Shown here: piece by piece, positions 23,419-31,552 of the stretch
Layout: every line of letters starts with the position of its first letter
Numbering within the stretch: the first letter of the stretch is position 1
NCBI RefSeq assembly: GCF_030676415.1
Contig: NZ_JAUUTW010000040.1
Location: 1 to 42,506 of the forward strand
Reading direction: 5' to 3'
Source of the DNA: Peribacillus frigoritolerans
GTDB lineage: Bacteria > Bacillota > Bacilli > Bacillales > DSM-1321
DNA: 42,506 nucleotides
Notes under the pieces: generated by a model
Told to the model about the DNA's origin: nothing
Databases searched by the model: none
Seen by the model: only the letters and a program-made list of their open reading frames with translations
Program-made: the position numbers and the translations under genes

Positions 23419-24624
23419 TCAATGTTTATAACGAATAAGTGAAGTCATTGCCAAAACTCCTAGAACAGGACCGATCGCAAGGATTGAAAATGCCCATTTC
23501 CACCCTACGATATCTTCAAAGACCGGAATCAAATATATAGAAAAGACAGTAATAAGAAAACCTATAGCCATTTGAAATGTCAAGGCAGTTCCTACACATC
23601 CTGATTTTGCGAAATCAGCAACCATTGCTGAAAATTGTGCCGAATCTGCAACAACTGATATCCCCCAAATGATTGCTACACTAACTGTAATCCATATAGA
23701 AAGACCAAAGGTAAGTCCGATACATATAGAAGATACGGCACTAACAATCATGGCAATCATAGAAAGGCGTGCTTTTCCAATTTTATCAGCATATAATCCA
23801 CCTAATATCGAACCAATAGCCCCTGAAATTCCAATTGTTAAAAATGCGAATAACGTACTGGCCTCTTGTAGAGCTGTCCCCTCTAAGGATGCTTTAAAGC
23901 TAGCTGTTAAGAAATATGGAAGCCATGTCCACATAGCATACAATTCCCACATGTGACCAAAATAGCCATAGTTAACTAACATTAAAGGGCGATCTTTTAA
24001 GATATATTTGAGTGTATTCATCGACACAGTAGCTGCCTCTTCTTTAGATGCCGGAGCATCCGGAAGAACCCACTTCATAATACCAGCTGCGACTAATGCT
24101 AATAAAGAGCTGACCAGCATTAATATCTTCCAGCTGACATTCGGAATGAATAAATTAAATAGGTGTGGCAATGAAGAACCTAATGTAAGAGCTGCAATTA
24201 GAATTCCAACGCCAAATCCTCGTCTATCTTGAAACCAATTAGAGAGTAGTTTCACAGCAGTAGGATAAACACCTGCCATAGTCATTCCTGTTAGAAAACG
24301 TAAACTTAATCCCATAGCCATTCCAGAGCTTAAAGTAAATAAACTATTGATGACAGCTCCGAATATACAGGCAATAGCAAATATTTTTCTTGGGTTATAC
24401 CGGTCTGCCAAACCTAGAAAAGCAGAACAAATGGCTCCAACAATGAACCCTATCTGTACGGATGTGGTCATCCATGACCCTTCTGTTGCACTCATCCCCC
24501 ATTGACGTTCTAATTGGGGAAGAACAGCTGAAGCGCTAAACCATAAACTGAGGGCAAATAGTTCAGCCAATGCAATCCAAAAAAGAGCCCTCCATCTGTT
24601 AATACTTGTGTTAACTTCAGACAT
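23419..24624 (-). CDS. MFS transporter
   Basis: 401 residues, twelve hydrophobic helices, major facilitator superfamily. Helix 1 is ALFWIALAELFALSLWFSAS; the A-loop motif appears as GLADRYNPRKIF; the second-half equivalent is GGLYADKIGKARLSM. The start at 24624 (MSEVNTS) has GGAGG at about ten bases. It lies 148 bases downstream of OsmC2 on the same strand, with an inverted repeat between, so partial read-through from operator O6 is possible. Substrate unknown. Efflux of the inducing compound would fit the island, but no motif shows it. Confidence 0.88.
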   Translation of the reverse strand: MSEVNTSINRWRALFWIALAELFALSLWFSASAVLPQLERQWGMSATEGSWMTTSVQIGFIVGAICSAFLGLADRYNPRKIFAIACIFGAVINSLFTLSSGMAMGLSLRFLTGMTMAGVYPTAVKLLSNWFQDRRGFGVGILIAALTLGSSLPHLFNLFIPNVSWKILMLVSSLLALVAAGIMKWVLPDAPASKEEAATVSMNTLKYILKDRPLMLVNYGYFGHMWELYAMWTWLPYFLTASFKASLEGTALQEASTLFAFLTIGISGAIGSILGGLYADKIGKARLSMIAMIVSAVSSICIGLTFGLSIWITVSVAIIWGISVVADSAQFSAMVADFAKSGCVGTALTFQMAIGFLITVFSIYLIPVFEDIVGWKWAFSILAIGPVLGVLAMTSLIRYKH

Positions 24625-24672
24625 GATGGTTCTTTCCTCCTCTCGCGTTCCCAATTCTATCTGTAACGTATG

Positions 24673-24720
24673 AGAACGTAGACATTACGCATGGAACATG
24701 TCGCGTAATATCTACGTTCT
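24673..24720. repeat. Inverted repeat between OsmC2 and MFS genes
   Basis: AGAACGTAGACATTACGC and GCGTAATATCTACGTTCT form an 18-base stem with one mismatch and a 12-base loop. A T-run adjoins only the plus-strand side, so as a minus-strand terminator it would be weak. It also marks the edge of the duplicated segment (24722). Confidence 0.8.
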
Positions 24721-24772
24721 TTTAAAGTTAGTTATACAAGGTAAAGTAAGATCGGCACTGTCATGAAGCTTT

Positions 24773-25288
24773 TTACTTATTACGTTTAAAAGTTGAATTT
24801 ACTTGAACATTTCTTTCTAGTGAATTTCTTACAGGAGAAATTTCCATTGCTTTTGAAACTAATTCTTCAAGTTGTTTATCGTCTGCGTCACTATCCACTG
24901 TGAATTGAACATCCACTTCGTTAAAACCTGGATTTCCTTCTTTTAAGCCCAACAATACATTTAAATCTAATTGTCCTGAAGCGTTAACTTCTAGTGAATT
25001 CACCTTAATACCCATTAAACTAGCTGTTGCAATAACTGAAATGGATAAACAACCACCTAATGCACTTAATAAAAGTTCAGCTGGGCTTGGCCCCTTATCA
25101 GATCCTGAGAACCAATCTGGCTCATCAATGAGAACGGGTTTGTGATCACCTACTTGTGCTTCAGCGTAAAATCCACCTTTCCATTTTACCGAAGAAGAAT
25201 ATCCTGCAATTCCTTCCTCAGGATTTTCCTTATAATTTTCTACGATGTTTTCAATAACTTTTGTATCGACTCCATTAATTTTTGTCAT
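24773..25288 (-). CDS. OsmC-like protein, copy 2
   Basis: 171 residues, nearly identical to copy 1 (20187): INGVDTKV instead of INGVNTKV and SGSDKGPS instead of SGSNKGPS. Same one-Cys OsmC pattern (ALGGCLS). The copies are 4586 bases apart and the nucleotide match extends beyond both ends, so this is a recent segmental duplication. It follows the intact DsbA-like gene by 86 bases in the same orientation and is probably transcribed from operator O6. Confidence 0.88.
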   Translation of the reverse strand: MTKINGVDTKVIENIVENYKENPEEGIAGYSSSVKWKGGFYAEAQVGDHKPVLIDEPDWFSGSDKGPSPAELLLSALGGCLSISVIATASLMGIKVNSLEVNASGQLDLNVLLGLKEGNPGFNEVDVQFTVDSDADDKQLEELVSKAMEISPVRNSLERNVQVNSTFKRNK

Positions 25289-25374
25289 TTTTATATCTCC
25301 TTCATTTGGTTTTTTTATAAGAATTATCTCTTTACAATTTCGTTATCTAATAAATGTTTTTACAAAGCACTTTT

Positions 25375-26103
25375 TTATGATTTTTTAGGGGGAATGACAC
25401 AGCTGCCATCAGTACATACCCCTCCATCAGGAGTATCCGCCGATAGAGTTTCTAATTTGGGTGCTGGATTGTCTTCTTCCCAAACTTTATCTAGCGCTTC
25501 AGAAAATGCTTGCGCTGGCTGTGCTCCTGAGACAGCATATTTTTGATTGATAATAAAGTATGGAACGCCCTTAATACCATATCTCTTGGCTTCATATTGA
25601 TCATCTTTTACGTTTTGTGCGTATTGTTTCTTATCATTTAATACTTTCAATGCTTCGTCTCTATTTAAACCAGAAGCTTCTGCAATATCAGCTAGTGTGT
25701 CTAAATCTCCTACATCTTTAGACTCCGTAAAATGTGCAGAAAGTAACTTTTCATTCACAATGGCTTCTTTACCTTGAGTTTTGGCCCATTTTGCTAGGCG
25801 GTGAGCATTAAATGTATTCGTTGGTTTCATTTCATCAAAGTTAAAAGTTAAGCCCACATTTTTCGCTTGTTGAGTTAATTGAGTAATAAACTGTTTTGCT
25901 TGCTCCGTTCCACCAAATTTGGAAGCTAAATTCTCAACATATTTTGTTCCGTCATATAGTGATGCATTCGGATCAAGTTCAAAACTTTTGAATTCAACGT
26001 CTACTTGATCTTTATAAGGGAATTTAGCTAACGCATTCTCTAAATTTTGTTTTCCAATATAACAGAATGGACATGCAATATCAGACCAGATTTCAATTTT
26101 CAT
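25375..26103 (-). CDS. DsbA-family (FrnE-like) thiol oxidoreductase
   Basis: 242 residues. Active site WSDIACPFCYIG (CPFC) at the N-terminus, helical insertion with TNTFNAHRLAKWAKTQGKE, and the cis-Pro loop KGVPYFIINQKYAVSGAQP. No signal peptide, so it is cytoplasmic, like FrnE/YwbO proteins. An unusual tail ends GGVCTDGSCVIPPKKS, adding a second Cys pair (CxxxxC) that could relay electrons or bind metal. GGAGGAG precedes the ATG. It stands between the CMD remnant and OsmC2 downstream of operator O6. The other copy (20789) is dead. Confidence 0.9.
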   Translation of the reverse strand: MKIEIWSDIACPFCYIGKQNLENALAKFPYKDQVDVEFKSFELDPNASLYDGTKYVENLASKFGGTEQAKQFITQLTQQAKNVGLTFNFDEMKPTNTFNAHRLAKWAKTQGKEAIVNEKLLSAHFTESKDVGDLDTLADIAEASGLNRDEALKVLNDKKQYAQNVKDDQYEAKRYGIKGVPYFIINQKYAVSGAQPAQAFSEALDKVWEEDNPAPKLETLSADTPDGGVCTDGSCVIPPKKS

Positions 26104-26124
26104 ACTTTCACTCCTCCATAAAAC

Positions 26125-26270
26125 TTATTCATCATATGCAACCAATGCATTCACTCCATGAGAAAGGGCAGACCATGCTTTTAATGCTGTTGCTACCGTA
26201 ATGGATTCAGCCACTTCTTCCCTCATTGCTTTTGCTTTTTTGGCTGCTTTAGTGTGGATATCAATACAAT
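26125..26270 (-). pseudogene. C-terminal CMD remnant (copy 2)
   Basis: The minus frame encodes CIDIHTKAAKKAKAMREEVA, ESITVATALKAWSALSHG, NALVAYDE and stop, matching the last 48 codons of the gene at 21135. The first three quarters are deleted. At 26271 the sequence jumps to the promoter segment equivalent to 21815, keeping operator O6. Confidence 0.9.
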
Positions 26271-26533
26271 ACTTTTTATTTTTTACGCCCACTTGTACCT
26301 ACCGTTTGGTACAAGGAGGTCAGATGTAATATTCTGTGTTAACTTTTACAATTTTACTATTAAATGGTGCGATTAGTTCGGATATAGTTTTAATTGACTC
26401 TACATCACCAAAGCTATTGTTTATAGTTAATGAATTCCTTGCCTTTGAAGGTTTAAGAAAACAATTTTATCAAGATTTGTTTGAGCACCCCAATCATACC
26501 TATCATTATTTGAACAATTTTTCATAGCAACGA
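26271..26533. other. Operator O6 and adjoining region
   Basis: Contains O6 and a plus-strand frame (26336-26527, GTG start, no good ribosome site) with no recognised family, which I do not call. No other gene seen. Confidence 0.5.
26294..26313. promoter_or_regulatory. Island operator O6
   Basis: TGTACCTACCGTTTGGTACA, exact consensus, upstream of the CMD remnant, the DsbA-like gene and OsmC2 on the minus strand. Confidence 0.9.
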
Positions 26534-26854
26534 TTAAGCGGACAAGCTGTTAAGGAACGTTTCGATTTCTTCTTGTGTTTTACGAACCTTGCTGACAAAC
26601 CGCCCTGCTTCTTCTCCGCTGTGATAAGCGATAAAGCTTGGAATACCAAATACATCCAGTTCGATGCACAAATCAATAAAGTCATCCCGGTCTACATAGA
26701 TAAACTGATATTCCGGATAATTTGCTTCAATGTCCGGCAAAATCGGCTCGATCACCCGACAGTCTGGGCACCAGTTCGCTGAAAACATAAAGACAACGCG
26801 CTCTTCTTTTTTTAACTTCTCAAATTGATCCATTGTTTGTAATTTTTTCATCAT
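26534..26854 (-). CDS. Thioredoxin-fold protein, CPDC active site
   Basis: 106 residues. Active site FSANWCPDCRVIEPILPDIE, then YVDRDDFIDLCIELDVFGIP (cis-Pro) and SFIAYHSGEEAGRFV, resembling the YtpP/YbdE-type thioredoxin-like proteins. CPDC is less oxidising than CGPC-type dithiols in known cases, but activity here is unknown. GGAGGG is five bases before the ATG at 26854. Operator O7 lies 137 bases upstream, with a leader resembling that between O4 and O5. Confidence 0.88.
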   Translation of the reverse strand: MMKKLQTMDQFEKLKKEERVVFMFSANWCPDCRVIEPILPDIEANYPEYQFIYVDRDDFIDLCIELDVFGIPSFIAYHSGEEAGRFVSKVRKTQEEIETFLNSLSA

Positions 26855-27281
26855 GATTCCCTCCAGTTTTTTCATGTACCTTCCATATTAGAGAATAACA
26901 TTACATCTTCCTTATTCTTTAAGGGAGCTTTGCCACGACTTCCTCTTTTTGCAATAAAAGGAGATGATCTTCTTTTAATATCCAAATTTCTGTACCTACC
27001 AGTAGGTACAATTTTATAATAACATATTTTTTATTATATGCAACCCTTAATCTTCAAGATAACAAGACCAATATTAATTTAGCACAATGGACGTAGAGCT
27101 TCATTATTGCTATCACTTAACAAGTTATCTACCTTATTTAAAATGATGGTACAACAGATTAGCGTAAGATAAAAAATAATAAGCTCTTACAACAGATTAT
27201 TGTTTATCTTCTTATTCGCTATCTTCCATTTTATTCATTTGCACCTACCTTATAGTAAGAGTGGAACAACGTATATACCTA
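26855..27281. other. Operator O7 region between TetR2 and the CPDC thioredoxin
   Basis: No intact gene. Left of O7 the minus strand has a short frame ending PLKNKEDVMLFSNMEGT, shared with 22020-22080. Right of O7, 27011-27105 matches 22141-22250. The region is thus a second copy of the O5 neighbourhood. Confidence 0.6.
26991..27010. promoter_or_regulatory. Island operator O7
   Basis: TGTACCTACCAGTAGGTACA, the most symmetrical copy (nine of ten positions complementary). TATAAT follows at 27014 on the plus strand. Confidence 0.88.
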
Positions 27282-27860
27282 CTAATAGGATAAATTATAT
27301 TGTTGACGAATCACTTCAACTACATTTAAAAACCATTTCATATCCTGCTGGCTCTTCATCAGTAAGATTCCCCCTTCAAGCATAGCAATGAGGGTCTGAG
27401 CATGTTTTTCGGTATCAATGGTGTCATTAAATAAATTTTTTTCTACCATTTCATCTAACACGTTTTGAATTCCATCTATCCAACGTTCAAAAAAATGTTG
27501 AATCTTTAATCGAAAGAGTTCATCATGTTCGCTCATCTCAATTGCGAGGTTTCCAAAAGGGCATCCAGTTTTTGAATCCATATCTGAATGATAGCTGACA
27601 GTCCAGTCCAGCATATTGTTTAATTTTGACACAGGATCGTCACCCGATTTAAGAATATCTAAAATCAGTTTTTGATCCCATTCTTGAATAAAGTTTTCTA
27701 CAACTGCTAGGCCAAGATCATGCTTGGAAGAAAAATAGTGATAAAATTGACCTTTACCAATTTTAGCAGAGCTTAGGATATCACTAATAGATGTAGCTTG
27801 ATATCCTTTAGAATGAATAACTTCTCTTGCTATAGTGAGAATTTCTTGTTGCTTAGACAT
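27282..27860 (-). CDS. TetR/AcrR family regulator TetR2
   Basis: 192 residues, paralog of TetR1 along its whole length. HTH: ILTIAREVIHSKGYQATSIS, DILSSAKIGKGQFYHYFSSK. The C-terminal domain has SKTGCPFGNLAIEMSEHDEL. The recognition helix is identical to TetR1. The gene is inside the island and has O7 beyond its 3' end, as TetR1 has O1. It is the best candidate for binding the nine 20-bp sites. Both TetR proteins keep the GCPxGN Cys. No operator is seen in its own promoter, so autoregulation is not evident. Confidence 0.9.
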   Translation of the reverse strand: MSKQQEILTIAREVIHSKGYQATSISDILSSAKIGKGQFYHYFSSKHDLGLAVVENFIQEWDQKLILDILKSGDDPVSKLNNMLDWTVSYHSDMDSKTGCPFGNLAIEMSEHDELFRLKIQHFFERWIDGIQNVLDEMVEKNLFNDTIDTEKHAQTLIAMLEGGILLMKSQQDMKWFLNVVEVIRQQYNLSY

Positions 27861-28360
27861 ATTATAATCACACCCTTATTAGTGAATTTACCTTTTTTCT
27901 ACATGTTCAATAGAAAATAACGAAAATTATTTACATTAGTTTAAATATTACTACCCACAGTTATACAATGTCAGTGAAAATAGTTCTATTAGGTTTATTC
28001 TCTTTGCATGAATGTAAGTAGAAACAAATGAATTTTACCATAGTCTATCTAGAATTGCTAATTTATAATCCTTCTGGCTATCAACATATAGTTCCTAACC
28101 GATTGCATATATTCATTTGTTATCTAATGAATAATTTACTTAAAACTCACCTGCGTGTAATTTTTTACTGTTCGTTATTTAATTCCCTTTTTTTCATTTA
28201 ACTCCTTATTTATGCTCAATGATTACCTTGGCACAATAGGAAATGGATGTTTGGTTTACATTAAATGTCATTCATTGTGACAAAGTTATATGAATACATA
28301 AATTGATTAATATTAACTGTTTAGCCAATAAGTGTTTCCTATATAAAAACATCTTCTATA
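27861..28360. other. 500-base region without a recognised gene
   Basis: AT-rich, with the promoter of TetR2 at its left side. No operator copy, ORF or repeat recognised. Confidence 0.5.
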
Positions 28361-28395
28361 TATAAAGGGGAGGGTAGCTTAACGCTACCCCTTTA
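28361..28395 (-). terminator. Terminator of OsmC3
   Basis: GGGTAGC TTAAC GCTACCC with flanking AAAGG/CCTTT, starting ten bases beyond the OsmC3 stop. Confidence 0.8.
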
Positions 28396-28404
28396 TGATC
28401 TAAT

Positions 28405-28833
28405 TTATGTTGTGAAAATTTCTCCTTGAACTTCGATTTTTACGTCTGCTTTTTTTAACAAGTTTCCTACAACACACCCTTTATCAGCTGCCACAAATAA
28501 TCGTTCTGCGGATTGAACTTGTTTATCTGTTGCATTCTCTGATAAAACCAATTGAGGGTGGTGGATAATTTTATCATCAGATATCGATGCTTCAGAATCC
28601 ACACTGATTTCTACTACAGGGAGCCCTCTTGATTCAGCCATAGATACAAGTACAGATGTATAACAAGCTGTTACAGATGCTACAAGAACTTCTTTTGGGA
28701 ATGCTCCATCCCCACTACCACCTAATACTGTTGGAATAGCAACCTTAGCATCAAGAAATTCTGTTTTAAGCACTCCGTTCCCTTTTACTCCATTATTCCA
28801 AACAACGTTTGCATTCGTCTGCATATTAGCCAA
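28405..28833 (-). CDS. OsmC/Ohr family peroxidase-like protein (OsmC3)
   Basis: 142 residues. GSGDGAFPKEVLVASVTACY carries the first Cys, and AADKGCVVGNLLKK the second, the two-Cys arrangement of organic-hydroperoxide resistance proteins (Ohr/OsmC), which use lipoyl or other dithiols. It is therefore more likely an active peroxidase than OsmC1/2. The start is set at TTG 28833, eight bases after AAGGAG; the ATG nine bases further is too far from the site. Operator O8 lies 120 bases upstream. A single gene with its own terminator. Confidence 0.88.
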   Translation of the reverse strand: MANMQTNANVVWNNGVKGNGVLKTEFLDAKVAIPTVLGGSGDGAFPKEVLVASVTACYTSVLVSMAESRGLPVVEISVDSEASISDDKIIHHPQLVLSENATDKQVQSAERLFVAADKGCVVGNLLKKADVKIEVQGEIFTT

Positions 28834-28952
28834 GTTAAACACTCCTTACTTCACTTATTTACTGCTTTTATCAAGAACATTTTCGACCATAAAGAATAGA
28901 AGTACTACCTATACTAATCGCAAGAATTCAAGATCTTATTTTAGCGAAATTC

Positions 28953-28972
28953 TGTACCTACCGTTTGGTACA
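28953..28972. promoter_or_regulatory. Island operator O8
   Basis: TGTACCTACCGTTTGGTACA, exact consensus, upstream of OsmC3. The operator and about 120 bases to its right are duplicated at 31533-31680. Confidence 0.9.
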
Positions 28973-29079
28973 GGCTATAAATTAGAATACTCAATAGTAC
29001 TTTTCAACTAAATAGAACGTCCATTATTTAGTACATTCTAATTTCTATACACCTCTAATAATCGTCACCCAACACATTA

Positions 29080-30012
29080 TCAACTCTCAAGGTTTTCAAT
29101 ATAGTGTTGTACGCTTTGAGCTGCTATTGATCCATCACCCGTAGCTGTTACAATTTGGCGTAGGGTCTTATCACGTATATCTCCAGCTGCATAAATACCA
29201 GGAATTTTTGTAGCCATTGCTTCATCCGTCACTACATAACCTTCTTCATTGGTTATATCTAGGTTTTTGAATGCACCATTTAACGGAAGTGTACCCACGT
29301 AAATAAATACACCATCTGCAGGGAATTGAGATTGTTCACCTGTTTTTGTATCTTTTAACGTTACTGTATTCACTTTTCCATTTCCTTCATTTATACTTGT
29401 AACTTCTTTATTCCAAATGAATTCAATCTTTTCATTGCTAAATGCTCTTTCTTGGAGTATTTTTTGGGCACGTAATTGATCTCGACGATGGATAATAGTT
29501 ACTTTTGAAGCGACACGTGTAAGATACACAGCTTCTTCTACAGCTGAGTCTCCTCCGCCTAAAACAACAAGTTCACGTCCTTTGAAGAATGCTCCATCAC
29601 ATATGGCACAATAAGAAACTCCTAGACCACCAAGCTCATTCTCCCCTGGAACTCCAAGCTTTTTATGGTCTGCCCCAGAAGCGATAATAACAGATTTGGC
29701 ATAGAACTCTTTGTTAGTAGTTACTACTTTTTTTAGACGACCTTCATCTATAATTTCTTTTATATCTCCGTATTCATATACAGCACCAAACTTTTTGGCG
29801 TGCTCAAACATTTTATTAGAGAGATCTGGACCTAAAACATGAGCAAAGCCAGGATAATTTTCTACATCCTGTGTATTTGCCATTTGTCCACCAGGTATTC
29901 CACGTTCAATAAGCAATGTGTTCAGATTAGCACGTGAAGTATAAACGGCTGCGGTCATACCAGCAGGACCTGCCCCAACAATAATAACATCATACGTCTC
30001 TTGGTTTTTCAC
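29080..30012 (-). CDS. trxB: Thioredoxin reductase
   Basis: 310 residues, low-molecular-weight flavoprotein TrxB. FAD site VGAGPAGMTAAVYTSRANLN, redox pair SYCAICDGAFF (CAIC), NADPH site VVLGGGDSAVEEAVYLTRVA with HRRDQLRA, and the C-terminal FAD block IPGIYAAGDIRDK. The start is a GTG at 30012, eight bases after AAGGAGG. It lies 58 bases after a CGPC thioredoxin gene, so the two form an operon. The enzyme is complete. Bacillus species usually have a housekeeping trxB elsewhere, so this is likely a second, island-specific copy. Confidence 0.93.
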   Translation of the reverse strand: MKNQETYDVIIVGAGPAGMTAAVYTSRANLNTLLIERGIPGGQMANTQDVENYPGFAHVLGPDLSNKMFEHAKKFGAVYEYGDIKEIIDEGRLKKVVTTNKEFYAKSVIIASGADHKKLGVPGENELGGLGVSYCAICDGAFFKGRELVVLGGGDSAVEEAVYLTRVASKVTIIHRRDQLRAQKILQERAFSNEKIEFIWNKEVTSINEGNGKVNTVTLKDTKTGEQSQFPADGVFIYVGTLPLNGAFKNLDITNEEGYVVTDEAMATKIPGIYAAGDIRDKTLRQIVTATGDGSIAAQSVQHYIENLES

Positions 30013-30070
30013 ATTAATCTCCTCCTTTATTATCATCTGCTTTTCCTTTCATTTAGGTTCGGTATACGCA

Positions 30071-30391
30071 TTACTTTGCTTTAATACGTAGTACCTCTTC
30101 TTTTAATTTTTTTAAGCTGCCTCCAAAAAAAGGTTGTTCAAATTGATTATTAAAGTAGAATCGAGAGTTAGGAATTCCCATTACGTTAAAACCTTTAGCA
30201 AGCTTTGGATATTTATCAATATCGACTTTTACAATCTGTACGCTATCTCCTAATTCCTCGTCTAATTGCTTTAGAATCTCTCCATAACGAATACAAGGAC
30301 CACACCAAGTGGCTGAGAAATTTAATAATACTACTTTATCTTTGTTTATATACTTCTCTAGCTTATTACTTGCTACATGAATAATAGCCAT
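30071..30391 (-). CDS. Thioredoxin family protein (CGPC)
   Basis: 106 residues. Active site LLNFSATWCGPCIRYGEILK, cis-Pro loop VMGIPNSRFYFNNQFEQPFF. It diverges from the TrxA copies beside it: NSR replaces the usual T-xxxF after the cis-Pro, and the last strand has FFGGSLKKL. GAGGAGG precedes the ATG. First gene of a pair with trxB, so probably its direct substrate. Confidence 0.9.
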   Translation of the reverse strand: MAIIHVASNKLEKYINKDKVVLLNFSATWCGPCIRYGEILKQLDEELGDSVQIVKVDIDKYPKLAKGFNVMGIPNSRFYFNNQFEQPFFGGSLKKLKEEVLRIKAK

Positions 30392-30479
30392 TTTATTCCT
30401 CCTCTACAACATATAAAAAATTTCATAATATCTACAAAACTTCTCAATAAGTATTGCTGAGTTTCCATAATTCGCTGCT

Positions 30480-30800
30480 TTAATTGCCTTTCAGTTCTAA
30501 GATTTTCTCTTTTAATACATGCTTTTGGTTTATACCTACCATTTTATCTACCAACTTGCCATCTTTAAACAGAAGCAATGCCGGAATACTCATTATGCCG
30601 AATTGCATAGCTAATTCAGATTCGTTGTCCACGTTAACTTTGGCAATTGTCGCTTGTCCTTCCATTTCATCAGCTAACTCTTCTACAATTGGAAGTTGAA
30701 CTCGACAAGGCCCGCACCAAGGAGCCCAGAAATCCACCAATGTCACACCTGATTGAACGTGGTTTTGAAATGTCTCTTTTGTCAGTGATATTGCTCCCAT
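30480..30800 (-). CDS. trxA: Thioredoxin TrxA, copy 1
   Basis: 106 residues, canonical thioredoxin: FWAPWCGPCRVQLPIVEELA, FGIMSIPALLLFKDGKLVDK and GINQKHVLKEKILEL. The start at 30800 (MGAISLTK) has GGAGG at eight bases; the upstream in-frame extension contains this ribosome site and is not translated. Nearly identical to 31748-32068, differing at about four residues. Upstream at 30868-30891 is an AATTGAAT-type palindrome overlapping a TATA-like sequence, not the 20-bp island operator. It is separated from the next downstream gene by 88 bases. Confidence 0.93.
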   Translation of the reverse strand: MGAISLTKETFQNHVQSGVTLVDFWAPWCGPCRVQLPIVEELADEMEGQATIAKVNVDNESELAMQFGIMSIPALLLFKDGKLVDKMVGINQKHVLKEKILELKGN

Positions 30801-30867
30801 AGAAAGAACCTCCTCTATTTTTTTACTCATGTTAATGAGATACAATTAATTTACCTATAAATCAACT

Positions 30868-30891
30868 ATTCAATTGATTAATTGAATTATA
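30868..30891. promoter_or_regulatory. AATTGAAT-type palindromic operator, copy P2
   Basis: ATTCAATTGATTAATTGAAT then TATA: 8-base arms ATTCAATT/AATTGAAT around GATT, 67 bases upstream of the trxA1 start codon. Confidence 0.75.
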
Positions 30892-31028
30892 CATTGGAAT
30901 ATACTTTTCGTCAACCCTAATAAAAGTAATTTTTATTAGAAGAAAAATATCCATATTGACGTGATATAACCCAATCAAATTTTTGTCATTTTTATATCTC
31001 CTACCGAAGTAGAGCTTTTCCTTAAATC

Positions 31029-31469
31029 TTAATGTCCTAAATACGCACGCAGCATCCAAGCATGTTTGTTTAAGCTTTTCTTCATGCCTGTCAGCATATC
31101 AGCCGTAACCGGATCTTCTTGTTCCGCAACTTCGATAATTTCCAAGAACTCTTCGGAAAGCTTCTCAAAATCACTGATGACGCTTTGAACCATATCTTCT
31201 GTATTTTCATTACCTGTCGCTTCTTCGATCGTCGTTAATTCCAGGTATTCTTTAAGAGTAGCGACGGGCTTTTCACCAATGGCCAATAACCTTTCAGCCA
31301 ATTCGTCATAGTTGGTTGTTACTTCTTTATATAACTCTTCCAATTTTTGGTGAAGTTCAAAGAAGTGCGGTCCATTCACGAACCAGTGGTAATTATGAAT
31401 TTTTGTATAAAGAACACTGAAGTTTGCAATTTCCTTATTCACTAAAGTTCCTAATTTGTTCTGAGCCAT
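31029..31469 (-). CDS. dps: Dps family ferritin-like DNA-binding protein
   Basis: 146 residues. The ferroxidase motif is complete: YTKIHNYHWFVNGPHFFELH with the following EELYKEV, and NYDELAERLLAIGEKP. The C-terminus KHAWMLRAYLGH is typical of Bacillus Dps/MrgA. Dodecamers oxidise Fe(II) with H2O2 and protect DNA. GGAGG precedes the ATG. Operator O9 lies 63 bases upstream in a promoter segment copied from OsmC3, so dps seems to have joined the regulon by promoter duplication. It sits between the two trxA copies. Confidence 0.93.
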   Translation of the reverse strand: MAQNKLGTLVNKEIANFSVLYTKIHNYHWFVNGPHFFELHQKLEELYKEVTTNYDELAERLLAIGEKPVATLKEYLELTTIEEATGNENTEDMVQSVISDFEKLSEEFLEIIEVAEQEDPVTADMLTGMKKSLNKHAWMLRAYLGH

Positions 31470-31532
31470 AAATATCTACCTCCGTATGTTGGTTTTGGTT
31501 TTTTTATTAGAATTATCTCTCTTTAAATAAAT

Positions 31533-31552
31533 TGTACATACCGTTTGGTACA
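31533..31552. promoter_or_regulatory. Island operator O9
   Basis: TGTACATACCGTTTGGTACA, one mismatch from consensus, 63 bases upstream of dps. Confidence 0.88.

Noticed and set aside
24673..24720. Riboswitch or T-box leader of the MFS gene
   Set aside because: Only one long stem is visible, with no conserved riboswitch or T-box motif; listed as an inverted repeat.
26336..26527. 63-codon plus-strand ORF right of operator O6
   Set aside because: GTG start without a proper Shine-Dalgarno, no family recognised, and opposite to the operon; it may be a remnant but cannot be supported.
12549..31552. The nine 20-mers as a CRISPR array
   Set aside because: Spacing is irregular (hundreds to thousands of bases), copies sit in promoters and no cas gene is seen.
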